Positions 9,266 through 17,634 of a stretch of DNA of 64,000 nt are shown in pieces. The stretch is from a virus: positions 1-64,000 of the IMG/VR virus record IMGVR_UViG_3300042453_005121; one strand, written 5' to 3'. The position numbers and the translations under genes are program-made. The notes under the pieces are model-generated. The model did no database searches. It was given only the letters and a program-made list of their open reading frames with translations, and was not told where the DNA came from. Every line of letters starts with the position of its first letter. The stretch's first letter is position 1.

Positions 9266-10693
9266 ATGCAAGCTAATGCCAAGTTTCTAAACGAGGCGAG
9301 GGAGCTGGAATCTCGTTGGGCGCAGACAGGTTTGCTAGAGAACATCAATGACAAGTACACACGTTCTTGCACTGCCGTTCTCCTCGAAAACCAGCGCCTG
9401 ATCAACGAGTCCTCGACCGACTCGGGCGACGTCGCCCAGTTCAAGAGAATCTCGATCCCGCTCGTTCGTCGTATCTATCCGCAACTGATCGCCAACAAGG
9501 TCGTTTCGGTCCAGCCGTTGCTCGGCCCGACCGGCCTCGTGTACTACCTCCGCTTCCGCTACGGTAGCAACAAGGGTTCGGTCCGCGGCGCCACCAAGAG
9601 TGGCTTCCCCACCGACGACGCCAACTCGCTCCAGCAGCTCGCCAGCGGCGACGCCAACCTGAGCGTGTACTACTCGCACCAGTTCGTTGAGAACGAGTCG
9701 AGTGCAGTCGACGTCGGCGGCACCAGCACCAGCCACACGCTGGAGCACACCCCGGTCCTCGCAGGTACCGTCACCGGTACGGTGTATGACGGAACCGTCG
9801 CCGTCCAGACCTTCGTGGTCTCGGAGAGCGGCTCGTTCACGTTCACCGACATCGGCACCCCCTCGCCCAAGGTCACCAGCGCCACGCTGAACCTGACCAC
9901 CGGCGAGATGGCGTTCACCTGGAACAGCGACCCGGGTGCAAACAAAGTTGTCGTCTCATATGAGTACAACATGGAGTGCAACCAGGACCTCCCCGAAATC
10001 AACCTCGTCGTTGAGTCGGAAGAGATCGCTGCCAAGACCCGCAAGCTGAAGGCCGTCTGGAGCTACGAAGCCCAGCAGGACCTCCGCTCGCAGCACAACC
10101 TCGACGCCGAGGCTGAGCTCACCGCCGTCCTGGCACAGGAGATCAACCTCGAGATCGACCGTGAGGTTCTCTCGGACCTGCGTAACAACGCCGGCACCGT
10201 GGCCTCGTGGGACTTCAACACCGCCCTTGGTGACACCATCAAGGAAAAGTATGAGTCCCTCTACGTCAAGGTCGTCGAGGTCAGCAACGTGGTGCATCGC
10301 AAGACGCTCCGCGGCGGCTGCAACTGGCTCGTGACCAGCCCCGAAGTCGCCTCAATCTTCGAGACGGCCACCGCTGGTTTCGCTCCGGCTCCGTCGGAAG
10401 GCTTCACCTCGTCGCTCGGCATCCAGTATGTCGGCACGGTGAACAACCGCTGGAGGCTCTACAAGGATCCGCTGTTCCCCACGGGACAGATCCTCATGGG
10501 CTATAAGGGCGACTCGTACATGGACAGTGGTTACTTCTACTGCCCGTACGTGCCACTCACCCAGACGCCAGTCGTGCTCGATCCCGAGTCCTTCTGCCCT
10601 CGTAAGGGAATACTCACGAGGTATGGGAAGAAGCTGCTAAGAGAGGGCGCGAAATTCTACGCCAGACTCAGCATAGCAAATTTTGTGATATAG
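9266..10693 (+). CDS. Major capsid protein precursor (gp23-like)
   Basis: 475 aa with Shine-Dalgarno AAGGAG. The HK97-fold phage capsid assignment comes from gp23-like landmarks: IPLVRRIYPQLIANKVVSVQPL near residue 70, a GPTGLVYYLRFRYG block, and a C-terminal YVPLTQTPVVLDPESFCPR motif. An N-terminal propeptide should be removed after RLINE (residue 48, before SSTDSGD), matching the (L/I)xE rule of the gp21 family. Codon bias is strong. It ends the head operon before a strong terminator. Confidence 0.95.
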   Translation: MQANAKFLNEARELESRWAQTGLLENINDKYTRSCTAVLLENQRLINESSTDSGDVAQFKRISIPLVRRIYPQLIANKVVSVQPLLGPTGLVYYLRFRYGSNKGSVRGATKSGFPTDDANSLQQLASGDANLSVYYSHQFVENESSAVDVGGTSTSHTLEHTPVLAGTVTGTVYDGTVAVQTFVVSESGSFTFTDIGTPSPKVTSATLNLTTGEMAFTWNSDPGANKVVVSYEYNMECNQDLPEINLVVESEEIAAKTRKLKAVWSYEAQQDLRSQHNLDAEAELTAVLAQEINLEIDREVLSDLRNNAGTVASWDFNTALGDTIKEKYESLYVKVVEVSNVVHRKTLRGGCNWLVTSPEVASIFETATAGFAPAPSEGFTSSLGIQYVGTVNNRWRLYKDPLFPTGQILMGYKGDSYMDSGYFYCPYVPLTQTPVVLDPESFCPRKGILTRYGKKLLREGAKFYARLSIANFVI

Positions 10694-10721
10694 GCATAAA
10701 CACCTGTTCACTATGAAAACT

Positions 10722-10756
10722 AAACCCGCTTGGGGAAACCCAAGCGGGTTTTTTTA
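10722..10756 (+). terminator. Rho-independent terminator after the capsid gene
   Basis: A perfect 13-bp stem (10722-10734 with 10739-10751), loop GAAA, then a T-run. It closes the head operon. The T-run overlaps the 3' end of the convergent nuclease gene. Confidence 0.92.
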
Positions 10757-11926
10757 TGCCTTTACCTGACACAATTCAACATGTGCAAGCATCTTAAGCT
10801 GCTTCAGGTCTATGCTGTTTGACCTGAGATATTTCTCGTCAATGTATATGAATTCAAATCCGTTCTGCTTGCAGAACTTTTGTCCCGCATCAACTTTATA
10901 CCCAACCTCTTGCTCCCTCATCCTGAAGGCAGGCTTTATCTCGGCCAAGAGGGGGCATTTTGACTTCCTGAATGCGAAGAAGTCTGGTATGTAATTCCTG
11001 ACAACGCCCGGAGCCTTCTCGTACTGTATTGCAAATGGTTCATTCTCGTACCAAACAATATCTTCATCATTGTCAAAAATGTAATGCATCATGAGTTCAA
11101 GACTTGACCTAAAGAAGGCCCTTTCCTTTTTGCATTTAGGACTTGTGAAGTAACCAGTGATGTAGAAGCGTTTATCTTCAGGGTTAAAATCGCCAGACAA
11201 AATCTTCTCTGTCATTCTCTGGCTCTGCTTCTGGTTCCACTCCTCCGGCCTGACGATGCCCTTGGCCCACGGGTTCGCCCAGGACTTGGCCAGCCACTCC
11301 CTGCAGTTCTCACGAAGGTAATCCTTCATCTCCGGCAGTTGGTTGTAGTGCTCCACCCCGTACCGCTGGAGCGTTGTCTGCGCCATCTTGACCCTGACCT
11401 CTGGTGACTGGGCCGCGTTCTCCACCCCATAACGCTCCATATTGGTCTTTCTGGTCTTCTTCTTGACCTCCTCGGACTGCATGGCGTGATCAACACCGTA
11501 CTTCTCCTGTATGGTCTGGCGCTGGCGCTCCTTGGTCTCTTTGAGGTGCATGGGGTGTTCCACCCCATACCTTTCCAAGGAGGTCTGCCTATGCTTCTCC
11601 ACCCACTGCTTCTTGAACTCTTCGTCCTTGAACTTGGCCTTTCTTTCCTCGACCAGTTCCTTCTTGTTCACGGGCATCTCCGTGCCGTACTTCTCAAGGC
11701 AGGTCTTCTTGATCTTCTCTTGGACCTCCTTACTCTTCATCGGATTCTTGTTTTTCATGAAGCATTTTCGGCAAATGTGCTTTCCCCCGTTGTCACCGAA
11801 GTTCTTTTCGGCGTACCGAAGTTTCAGCATTCTCTCTTGTCCGCATGTCTCAAAGCCCCCGTCGCAGTCGTATTTGATCTTGACATCGCGGCTCTTGATG
11901 ACGCCTTCTGTGTTTTCTAGGTACAT
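10754..11926 (-). CDS. YGVE-repeat protein with PD-(D/E)XK-like nuclease domain (putative homing endonuclease)
   Basis: 390 aa. The N-terminus has two Cys pairs (CDGGFETCG, CRKCF) suggesting a zinc site. Residues about 60-200 contain five tandem about 30-residue units of the form E/QRYGVEHPMxxxExxxKxxxT. The C-terminal domain has NYIPDFFAF and LLAEIKP, fitting P-D ... E-x-K of a PD-(D/E)XK or TnsA-like nuclease. The location directly behind the capsid gene is a favoured homing-endonuclease site in T4-like phages. A second protein with the same repeats but a different catalytic module is at 55443-57362. The likely role is selfish DNA. Confidence 0.72.
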   Translation of the reverse strand: MYLENTEGVIKSRDVKIKYDCDGGFETCGQERMLKLRYAEKNFGDNGGKHICRKCFMKNKNPMKSKEVQEKIKKTCLEKYGTEMPVNKKELVEERKAKFKDEEFKKQWVEKHRQTSLERYGVEHPMHLKETKERQRQTIQEKYGVDHAMQSEEVKKKTRKTNMERYGVENAAQSPEVRVKMAQTTLQRYGVEHYNQLPEMKDYLRENCREWLAKSWANPWAKGIVRPEEWNQKQSQRMTEKILSGDFNPEDKRFYITGYFTSPKCKKERAFFRSSLELMMHYIFDNDEDIVWYENEPFAIQYEKAPGVVRNYIPDFFAFRKSKCPLLAEIKPAFRMREQEVGYKVDAGQKFCKQNGFEFIYIDEKYLRSNSIDLKQLKMLAHVELCQVKA

Positions 11927-11955
11927 TTGATTTCCTTGTGTGATTGACTACAATG

Positions 11956-11962
11956 TATATAG
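11956..11962. promoter_or_regulatory. Candidate bidirectional promoter element TATATAG
   Basis: It lies between the divergent nuclease gene (start 11926) and zinc-finger gene (start 11992). On the minus strand it reads CTATATAC, about 30 nt before the ATG, with AGGAA just upstream of that start. Confidence 0.4.
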
Positions 11963-11991
11963 CGATTCTCACATAAAATTGAAAGGTCAAA

Positions 11992-12372
11992 ATGAACCAA
12001 GACGAAAAAAGGCTGGCGGAGAAGAGGGCGGCTTGCAACGAGAGGGTCAAGAAGCACTATGCCGAGAAGATCGCCACCGACAAGGTCTCCGTCTATTGCG
12101 AGTATTGTCAGGCGACCCACGAGGCCCTCCGGTTGACCCACGACAAGAACATAGCCCGCAACGGCCGCTACATCTGCGAGCGGGAGGGCGGCCATATAGC
12201 GGGTAGCAGGCCCAAGAAGAAGAAGGAGAACCCACATGCCGCGGAGGGGAAGAAGGAGTGCAACACATGCAAGTCCGTCCTTCCTTTAGATTCCTTCAGT
12301 TCCGGCAAGAGCATGTGCAAGGGGTGCAGGGCGGCGAGGTACAAGGAGAAATATGTGGGGAAGGCCAAATGA
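11992..12372 (+). CDS. Small zinc-finger protein
   Basis: 126 aa, Lys-rich. Two Cys clusters are visible: CEYCQATHE near residues 36-44, and CNTCKSVLPLDSF with CKGCRAARYKEKY in residues about 87-120, a CxxC...CxxC treble-clef-like arrangement common beside HNH and GIY-YIG endonucleases. It lies within the endonuclease island and has an AAAGG-type ribosome site. It is probably a DNA-binding accessory or remnant of a homing element. No catalytic motif is seen. Confidence 0.6.
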   Translation: MNQDEKRLAEKRAACNERVKKHYAEKIATDKVSVYCEYCQATHEALRLTHDKNIARNGRYICEREGGHIAGSRPKKKKENPHAAEGKKECNTCKSVLPLDSFSSGKSMCKGCRAARYKEKYVGKAK

Positions 12373-12374
12373 AT

Positions 12375-12866
12375 TCATAGCGTTTCGCCTTTAAAATCAA
12401 ACCATTCATTGCCCAAATAAAACTGCCTGCATGCTACGATAAAATTGAGTTCTGTATCTTCTGCCTTTCCGAGTGAGTGGCTCTTTCCTACTGTGGATAC
12501 GCTGTGGGCTTCACAATTGGACATAAGGGTCTTCGGGATCAATGTGCGAAATGCCTTGAACCTTGATTGCAAGGAATTAGTGACGCCGACTTTAAAAAGC
12601 ACTTGATCCATCAAGCAAAATCGCCACAAGTAGACGAAGTTATACCTTTTGTGGAAACGGCTGTCCATGTCTTTCAAATAGTTGATGTCTTTTATTGGGT
12701 CCTCCAGCAAGTTTCTTCCTATGTACTTGATCCAAGTGGATTCCAGTGAACCTTGCCATTCGCAACGCTCGATTTCGTTAGGCCAAGCGTTTCTTTTTTC
12801 GCGCCATTCGATCAGTTCTAAAGCCTGGTTTGATTTCTGGCTCATGTTTGATTCCTTAATTGACAC
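12375..12866 (-). CDS. GIY-YIG-like (T5orf172-type) nuclease domain protein
   Basis: 163 aa. The middle has FVYLWRF...LFKVGVTNSLQSRFKAF, which follows the T5orf172/GIY-YIG core (strand, then KVGVT and an Arg-containing helix). A conserved-looking Glu in DTELNF may be the metal ligand. The N-terminal about 60 residues carry aromatic and charged residues and may bind DNA. It sits between a zinc-finger gene and an HNH gene, consistent with a mobile-endonuclease cluster. The match is by eye and only moderate. Confidence 0.5.
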   Translation of the reverse strand: MSIKESNMSQKSNQALELIEWREKRNAWPNEIERCEWQGSLESTWIKYIGRNLLEDPIKDINYLKDMDSRFHKRYNFVYLWRFCLMDQVLFKVGVTNSLQSRFKAFRTLIPKTLMSNCEAHSVSTVGKSHSLGKAEDTELNFIVACRQFYLGNEWFDFKGETL

Positions 12867-12935
12867 TAGAGTATATCCTTTGAATTGAATGAATCTAGAC
12901 TAGATTTTTTTAGACTCTTGTGTCACAATCTGGAC

Positions 12936-13598
12936 ATGCGGTTGAAGGATGAGATTATAAAATTGAGGGATCAAGGTCTTTCTTATAACCAAATACGAGA
13001 TCGTTTGGGTTGTTCTAAGGGGACCATATCGTACCATTGCGGAGAGGGACAGAAGAGCAAGGTTCTAGATCGAACTAAAAAAAGAAGGCTTTGCCCTTTG
13101 CGTACCAAGATGGAGGCCTTTAAGCATGGCAAGAAGAAGGATGTCCAAAATCCTTTTGTAGAGGTGTGGCAATTTAAAAATCATTGTTTGAGGGACAAAC
13201 TCATACATTTCGCTAGGATTGGGACAAAAGCAAACAGAATGGGCTATAAATTTATGTTCAAACTCAAAGACTTGATTAAAAAGATCGGGGACGACCCAAG
13301 GTGCTACTGGACGGGTCGAAAGATAGACCTAAACAGCAGGAGGTCATACCACCTTGACCACCTCATCCCCAAATCAAGGGGAGGAGATAACTCGCTAGAC
13401 AACTGTGTTCTAGCCTGCCGGGAGGCCAACCAAGGACACAGCGACAGCATGCCCGGTGAGTATATTCATACTTCCTGCGAAGTGGCTGTACACAAGGGCA
13501 AGGACATACTGGCTAAGATGCTTGCTCAAGATAAGGAGTTCCGCAAGCTTCTTATTGAAGAATTAGAACACTCTGCCGATTCTGTGTCTGTTGCGTGA
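12936..13598 (+). CDS. HNH endonuclease with N-terminal HTH
   Basis: 220 aa from ATG 12936, chosen because MRLKDEIIKLRDQGLSYNQI begins a helix-turn-helix (residues 1-35, with RLGCSKGTISYH); an upstream in-frame ATG at 12885 is also possible. The HNH motif is YHLDHLIPKSRGGDNSLDN (about residues 143-161) with CYWTG before it and CVLACREAN after it, a classic beta-beta-alpha-metal fold with one Cys pair. It is likely a free-standing homing endonuclease of the capsid-adjacent island. Confidence 0.85.
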   Translation: MRLKDEIIKLRDQGLSYNQIRDRLGCSKGTISYHCGEGQKSKVLDRTKKRRLCPLRTKMEAFKHGKKKDVQNPFVEVWQFKNHCLRDKLIHFARIGTKANRMGYKFMFKLKDLIKKIGDDPRCYWTGRKIDLNSRRSYHLDHLIPKSRGGDNSLDNCVLACREANQGHSDSMPGEYIHTSCEVAVHKGKDILAKMLAQDKEFRKLLIEELEHSADSVSVA

Positions 13599-13661
13599 CT
13601 GTCGGTCCAAATCCCTTCCGCATTCACATTGAGAGGGACATTTGATTTCATACATAATTGT

Positions 13662-14354
13662 ATGAACTACACAAATCCAATTGAATATCCGGTCGTACTT
13701 ACTCCTAATCTTACCAACATTGCCACCGAGGGCGGGTTGGACACCAGCATCTTGAACGGGGTGTCGTTGCAGAGGACCGTCAACATGGTGATGACGCGCG
13801 ATCAGCAGGGCAACGTCAAGGTTGTCGGAAGCAGGAAGGACGGCGAGTCGTACGACGACGTGGTTTCTTACGTCTCGGGGTGGAAGACTGTCCTAGACAC
13901 GATCTGGCTTTATCCGGTTGCGGACGTGAATTCGGTCTTGGAGATCTTCCGCTTGCCAGCCGCGAAGGCCATAGTCGAGGAGGATGAGAGGATAGTTTTC
14001 GAGGACATTGACCATCTATATTACTTTTACAATGAAGTTTATGAGAGCACGGAGGTAGCCCAGCCCGTGGGTAACGTCGGATATTCATTGGGCGTCGGGA
14101 CTCGTCTGAGGGACCTCGGTATCACCGTTCACTTGGAGTTGGCGAGTGGCCTCAGGATCGTGACCTGGCGGCTTGTGGAGCAGTTGACTTCGCAGTCGGA
14201 TCTTCCTGTAAGTGGCGATTCACCGGACGGAACCATTGGATTTGTCCTCATTTACTGCGACTGGGATCGGAACGGAGTTCAAGACGCTTTGAATTTGAAT
14301 CCGGTCGGACTCGGCTTCTCTAACGCCGATCCCTTGAGGGTGGAGCAGATTTAG
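13662..14354 (+). CDS. Putative virion protein carrying the GLDTS/DGESYDD module
   Basis: 230 aa from ATG 13662. Residues about 17-65 contain GGLDTSILNGVSLQRTVNM, VKVVGSRKDGESYDDVV, the same module found alone at 24730 and at the C-termini of the proteins at 15222 and 30022. The rest is beta-rich with no recognised domain (RLRDLGITVHLELASGLRIV). Its neighbours are virion-surface proteins, so a structural or assembly role is inferred. Confidence 0.5.
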   Translation: MNYTNPIEYPVVLTPNLTNIATEGGLDTSILNGVSLQRTVNMVMTRDQQGNVKVVGSRKDGESYDDVVSYVSGWKTVLDTIWLYPVADVNSVLEIFRLPAAKAIVEEDERIVFEDIDHLYYFYNEVYESTEVAQPVGNVGYSLGVGTRLRDLGITVHLELASGLRIVTWRLVEQLTSQSDLPVSGDSPDGTIGFVLIYCDWDRNGVQDALNLNPVGLGFSNADPLRVEQI

Positions 14355-14367
14355 ATCGCTTTGGCCG

Positions 14368-14463
14368 ACATTCTATGAGATGCTGCCGATGTTGGCCGAG
14401 GCTCGGGCTCCGAGAAAAAATACAGGGGAGACACTAAATAAGCCAAGCGGGGAGGGTGCTTGA
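14368..14463 (+). pseudogene. Relic of a capsid-targeted gene (start codon missing)
   Basis: In this frame the DNA reads TFYEMLPMLAE|ARAP..., closely resembling MKTFYEMLSLMEE of the gene at 23326 at both protein and DNA level. The expected Met-Lys is replaced by Trp-Pro, with no start upstream before a stop. The frame closes at a TGA that overlaps the TTG start of the next tiny gene. It could be translated from the internal ATG at 14380 (27 aa), which would lack the signal. Confidence 0.45.
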
Positions 14464-14549
14464 AAAGTTTTCTGGGATGGTCTGAAAGTGGAAATTGGAC
14501 CATCCTTTGTCGGCCGGCCAAAGGAGAGGCGCATGAAAAGTTTCTATGA
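14460..14549 (+). CDS. Tiny ORF with capsid-targeting-like N-terminus
   Basis: 29 aa from a TTG that overlaps the preceding stop (TTGA). It begins MKSFLGWSE|SG, fitting the shared signal and leaving a 20-residue peptide after cleavage. Its end overlaps the first codons of the next gene, which starts MKSFYEF. Size and TTG start make expression uncertain. Confidence 0.35.
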   Translation: MKSFLGWSESGNWTILCRPAKGEAHEKFL

Positions 14550-14961
14550 GTTTTGGATGATGATGGAGGACTACGACTCGTGGTTGGGGAAGCCCTATCA
14601 GGACGCCGAGGAGGACTATCGTCGCCGCTCAAATTTCTCGAGGTTCTTGGGCGAAGGTGACGAAGAGGCTCCGTTCAGCCTTGAGGTGGATGTGCGTGAT
14701 GGCGAGTGGGAGGCAAGAGGGGGCATATGGGTCAAGGATTACGTGCCTAACGGGTCCGAGAATCCGGCTAGCGAGCCGCAGTTGTTCAAGGCTGGCGACC
14801 AGGGGCACGAGAGCAGCGCCGGAACTTGGTTCAAAAAAGCGGGTCGGGATTTGGAACTTCTTCCTGCGCACATCAGGGCCGAGGCCACGAAGTGGATTGA
14901 TCAGAAAGTTGAAGATGCAATAGCCAATTACGAGCCGGAAGATCCGAGAGACATGTACTAG
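14533..14961 (+). CDS. Hypothetical protein with predicted capsid-targeting N-terminus
   Basis: 142 aa. ATG 14533 has Shine-Dalgarno AAAGGAGAGG, so this start is well supported. It begins MKSFYEFWMMME|DY, matching the shared signal. The rest is acidic and Trp/Tyr-containing (LEVDVRDGEWEARGG near residue 50) with a helical C-terminus. No family was recognised. Predicted to be a head-internal protein. Confidence 0.6.
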   Translation: MKSFYEFWMMMEDYDSWLGKPYQDAEEDYRRRSNFSRFLGEGDEEAPFSLEVDVRDGEWEARGGIWVKDYVPNGSENPASEPQLFKAGDQGHESSAGTWFKKAGRDLELLPAHIRAEATKWIDQKVEDAIANYEPEDPRDMY

Positions 14962-15221
14962 AGAACAGGAGATTGAAGACTCGTATATTGAATGATACTT
15001 GTTTTAGGTTCTACGGGCTACGTTGGTTCCAAGTGTGGTGGGGTTAATCTGATGGAACCCTCTCCCGTCGCAAGGATTGGGAGGGTCTCTTGTTTCAAGA
15101 AACCTTCATTGGCCCGCAATATTATTTATTGTTTTTTTGTTTGAAAATTACAGATTTGTAAAACAATTTTGTTTGACTTCGTGTCATACATAATATCAGA
15201 ACCTTTTAACATGGAGTTCAT
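14962..15221. other. Intergenic region, no gene seen
   Basis: 260 nt before the beta-propeller gene. It contains an imperfect hairpin around ACCCTCTCCC ... GGGAGGGT (about 15058-15087) that may terminate upstream transcription, then an A/T-rich leader with CATACATAATATCAG before the start at 15222. No ORF of note. Confidence 0.4.
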
Positions 15222-17423
15222 ATGGCTGGCATCAATGACATTCTGTCCAATCTCAATTCCGGTTATGAAGAAGTAACCGATCTGATTCCCGACAAGCGCG
15301 TATTCGTAGACGATTTTGATGTTGCAAAAAATGAATACGACGCATCTGTCGGCGGAATCGAACCGCTTGGAAACAGATTCATTGCATTGAGTAGCGGCAA
15401 GTATCTGTGGGTGGGCATTGATGGAGCAGCCAACGACGATGAGGCCAGAAATGTCCGCAGATACAACACTGATTTTACTTTGGATGAAACTTTTAATGCT
15501 CCTGTCTTTTCAGACGACACCGGCGGTTTCGTTGTAGATGTGGTAGAACTATCTGATGGCAAATTGGTTATTGTTGGGAATTTTACAACCGTTAATGGAA
15601 CATCGGTAGGTAGAATTGCAAGATTAAACGCAAATGGATCGTTAGACTCTAGTTTTAATTTTGAAGGTGTTGGATTTGATAATATTGTCTCTGTATTAAA
15701 ACTTCTTTCGGATGGAAGTTTCTTGGCGGGAGGACTATTTAGCACTTGCAATGGTACATCTGTAAACAGATTGGTTAAGTTGAATTCTAATGGGTCTTTG
15801 AACACATCTTTTTCTGATAATGTCACTTTAGATAATGATGTTTTCACAATGCATGTTTTATCGTCTGGCAAGATTTATGTCGGCGGAAATTTCACAAATA
15901 AATTAATCAAACTCAACAGTGACGGAACTACGGATGAGACTTTTGATGTAGGCACTGGATTCAACAACATGGTTACTAGTATCAAAGTAGATTCTAACAA
16001 CAAGGTGATTGTTGGAGGGTCGTTTGATGAGTATGACGGTTCACCTTGCAGTCGTGGAATTGTCAGATTGAATACAAATGGAACCTTAGACTCCGGTTTT
16101 GAGACAGAGGGTGCTGGGTTGAATTATAATAATGGTGGCGTGGTTCAATGTTTGGCCATTCAGTCGGACGGCAAAATAGTTGTTGGCGGTTCGTTTGATC
16201 AATATGATGGCAACAGACAAGGTCTTATTATCAGATTTAATACAGACGGAACTAAAGACTCTACTTTTGTTACTGGGTATGGTTTTGGTGATGATGGACC
16301 GAATGACGGCCAAAGAGTTCTCGACATACTTCTAAACAACAACAAAATCATTTGTGTTGGAGCCTTGTACAATTATGGCGGCAAAGCACTTTATGGGTTT
16401 GCCAAGTTAGGCTTAACAGGATCTTTGGACTCGGAAAGATTATTCAGGTATGTAAGCTTTGGTATAAATGATGGCTTTGATGACATGTATGACGATGGAA
16501 ACTTCATCAACACCAATTTGACTCAACTTTTTGAAGACATATCTGGCTTTGATGGTGATGGCGATAGTCGTGTTGAAGAGCTTTTGAGCGTCCCAAACAC
16601 TCATTCTGCTGCAATAGACGAGGATGATTTGGAAGATGAGGGATCGCCCGTTTACGAACCTGCGATGGACGGCCAAGTGATGTCGGGAAATGGTTATTTC
16701 GGCAATGATAGCAGTTACTTTACTAATTATTATCCCGGAATGTATGTCATGGTTGCAACCAATATTGACATTGAAGAATTTTCAATAACCGGTGATTTGG
16801 GGTCGGATAGCAACACAGAAAACGAATCGACAATGCTCGTTGTTTACGAAGGTGCCACATACACAGTATTTGTAAAAGTCAACAGAGAAGGCGCTGGCGG
16901 AGGAGAAGGATCAGACCCGTCCGTAAACCACATGATAATAGTTCCCGGAGGTTCAGAAGGCTTAACTCAGACAATCAACGATGATGAAGATGACTACGAC
17001 GATCATTGCATCAGGGGGCTAACAGGCAGAAAATCAATTGCATATATTCTTGTTGCAAGATCCACAGGCGAATATCTTGATTATGAAGATGCCGAGACAA
17101 TTGTTGTTAAGTTCTTGGAGGTTACTGGAGGCTTGTCAGGCGTCCAGAGTTATTCTGCCAACGACAATGGCGCTTATGATCTTTCTCCCACACCCGTGAA
17201 GAAGTTTGGCGAGGGTTCGTTGGACACGGCGATCATCATGGTGGAAGGCCAAAGAGTGTCCGTTCAAAGGGATGGATATTATGAGTTGGTTGATTCAAAT
17301 GGGAACAGAAAGATCGTTTTGGTCAGGGACGGAGAAAGCTGGGACGACGCCCCGGCATCTCCCGAGGCGACTAACAACCCCACTGGTCACCCGACCGTTA
17401 GCAGCAGCGGCAGTACCTGCTGA
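15222..17423 (+). CDS. Tail fibre-like protein with delta-60/DUF5122 beta-propeller repeats
   Basis: 733 aa. Residues about 40-400 contain seven or so repeats of the delta-60 type, each with SDGK/N-x-V-GG-x-F ... GT ... RLN-NG-LD-SF (for example LNANGSLDSSFN), a beta-propeller family frequent in secreted and surface proteins. Residues about 430-650 are beta-rich and Asp/Gly-rich. The last about 70 residues (EGSLDTAIIMVEGQRVSVQR ... DGESWDDAP ... NPTGHPTVSSSGST) are the shared module also seen at 13662, 24730 and 30022. It is more A/T-rich than the head genes. The likely role is receptor binding or virion decoration. Confidence 0.7.
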   Translation: MAGINDILSNLNSGYEEVTDLIPDKRVFVDDFDVAKNEYDASVGGIEPLGNRFIALSSGKYLWVGIDGAANDDEARNVRRYNTDFTLDETFNAPVFSDDTGGFVVDVVELSDGKLVIVGNFTTVNGTSVGRIARLNANGSLDSSFNFEGVGFDNIVSVLKLLSDGSFLAGGLFSTCNGTSVNRLVKLNSNGSLNTSFSDNVTLDNDVFTMHVLSSGKIYVGGNFTNKLIKLNSDGTTDETFDVGTGFNNMVTSIKVDSNNKVIVGGSFDEYDGSPCSRGIVRLNTNGTLDSGFETEGAGLNYNNGGVVQCLAIQSDGKIVVGGSFDQYDGNRQGLIIRFNTDGTKDSTFVTGYGFGDDGPNDGQRVLDILLNNNKIICVGALYNYGGKALYGFAKLGLTGSLDSERLFRYVSFGINDGFDDMYDDGNFINTNLTQLFEDISGFDGDGDSRVEELLSVPNTHSAAIDEDDLEDEGSPVYEPAMDGQVMSGNGYFGNDSSYFTNYYPGMYVMVATNIDIEEFSITGDLGSDSNTENESTMLVVYEGATYTVFVKVNREGAGGGEGSDPSVNHMIIVPGGSEGLTQTINDDEDDYDDHCIRGLTGRKSIAYILVARSTGEYLDYEDAETIVVKFLEVTGGLSGVQSYSANDNGAYDLSPTPVKKFGEGSLDTAIIMVEGQRVSVQRDGYYELVDSNGNRKIVLVRDGESWDDAPASPEATNNPTGHPTVSSSGSTC

Positions 17424-17446
17424 GATGATCATTGCCTTGAAGTTAT

Positions 17447-17495
17447 CCACCCCGACCCTAAAGGGACTGGGTTTTCTGGCGGGAGTCGTATAAAC
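17447..17495. repeat. Direct repeat copy 1 with hairpin CCCTAAAGGG
   Basis: It aligns at roughly 80 percent with 17910-17959, sharing CCCTAAAGGGACTGGG, TTTTC/ATTTC, TGGCG and ATAAAC-type blocks. Read on the minus strand it has the look of an IS200/IS605 end hairpin or omegaRNA 3' scaffold. No transposase gene is present. Confidence 0.6.
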
Positions 17496-17504
17496 TACCC
17501 AATC

Positions 17505-17567
17505 CCCCTAAAAGGGGTTGGGTAGTTCACTAAGTGTATAAGTGAACTACCCAACCCCTTTTAGGGG
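17505..17567. terminator. Perfect 27-bp inverted repeat, probable bidirectional terminator or attenuator
   Basis: 17505-17531 is the exact reverse complement of 17541-17567, with a 9-nt loop. A third, similar arm at 17493-17509 can pair with 17512-17527 instead, so two mutually exclusive hairpins are possible. It sits between convergent genes ending at 17423 and 17954. Confidence 0.7.
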
Positions 17568-17634
17568 CTTCTAAGACATTGCTGTATAAAGAGTTCATTC
17601 CAACTCAGCGTTAAGGTCACGAGTTGGCCGAACT

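Noticed and set aside
14962-15221. tRNA gene sought in the A/T-rich gap
   Set aside because: No cloverleaf, TTCRANN arm or acceptor pairing could be built; the same holds for other gaps checked by eye.
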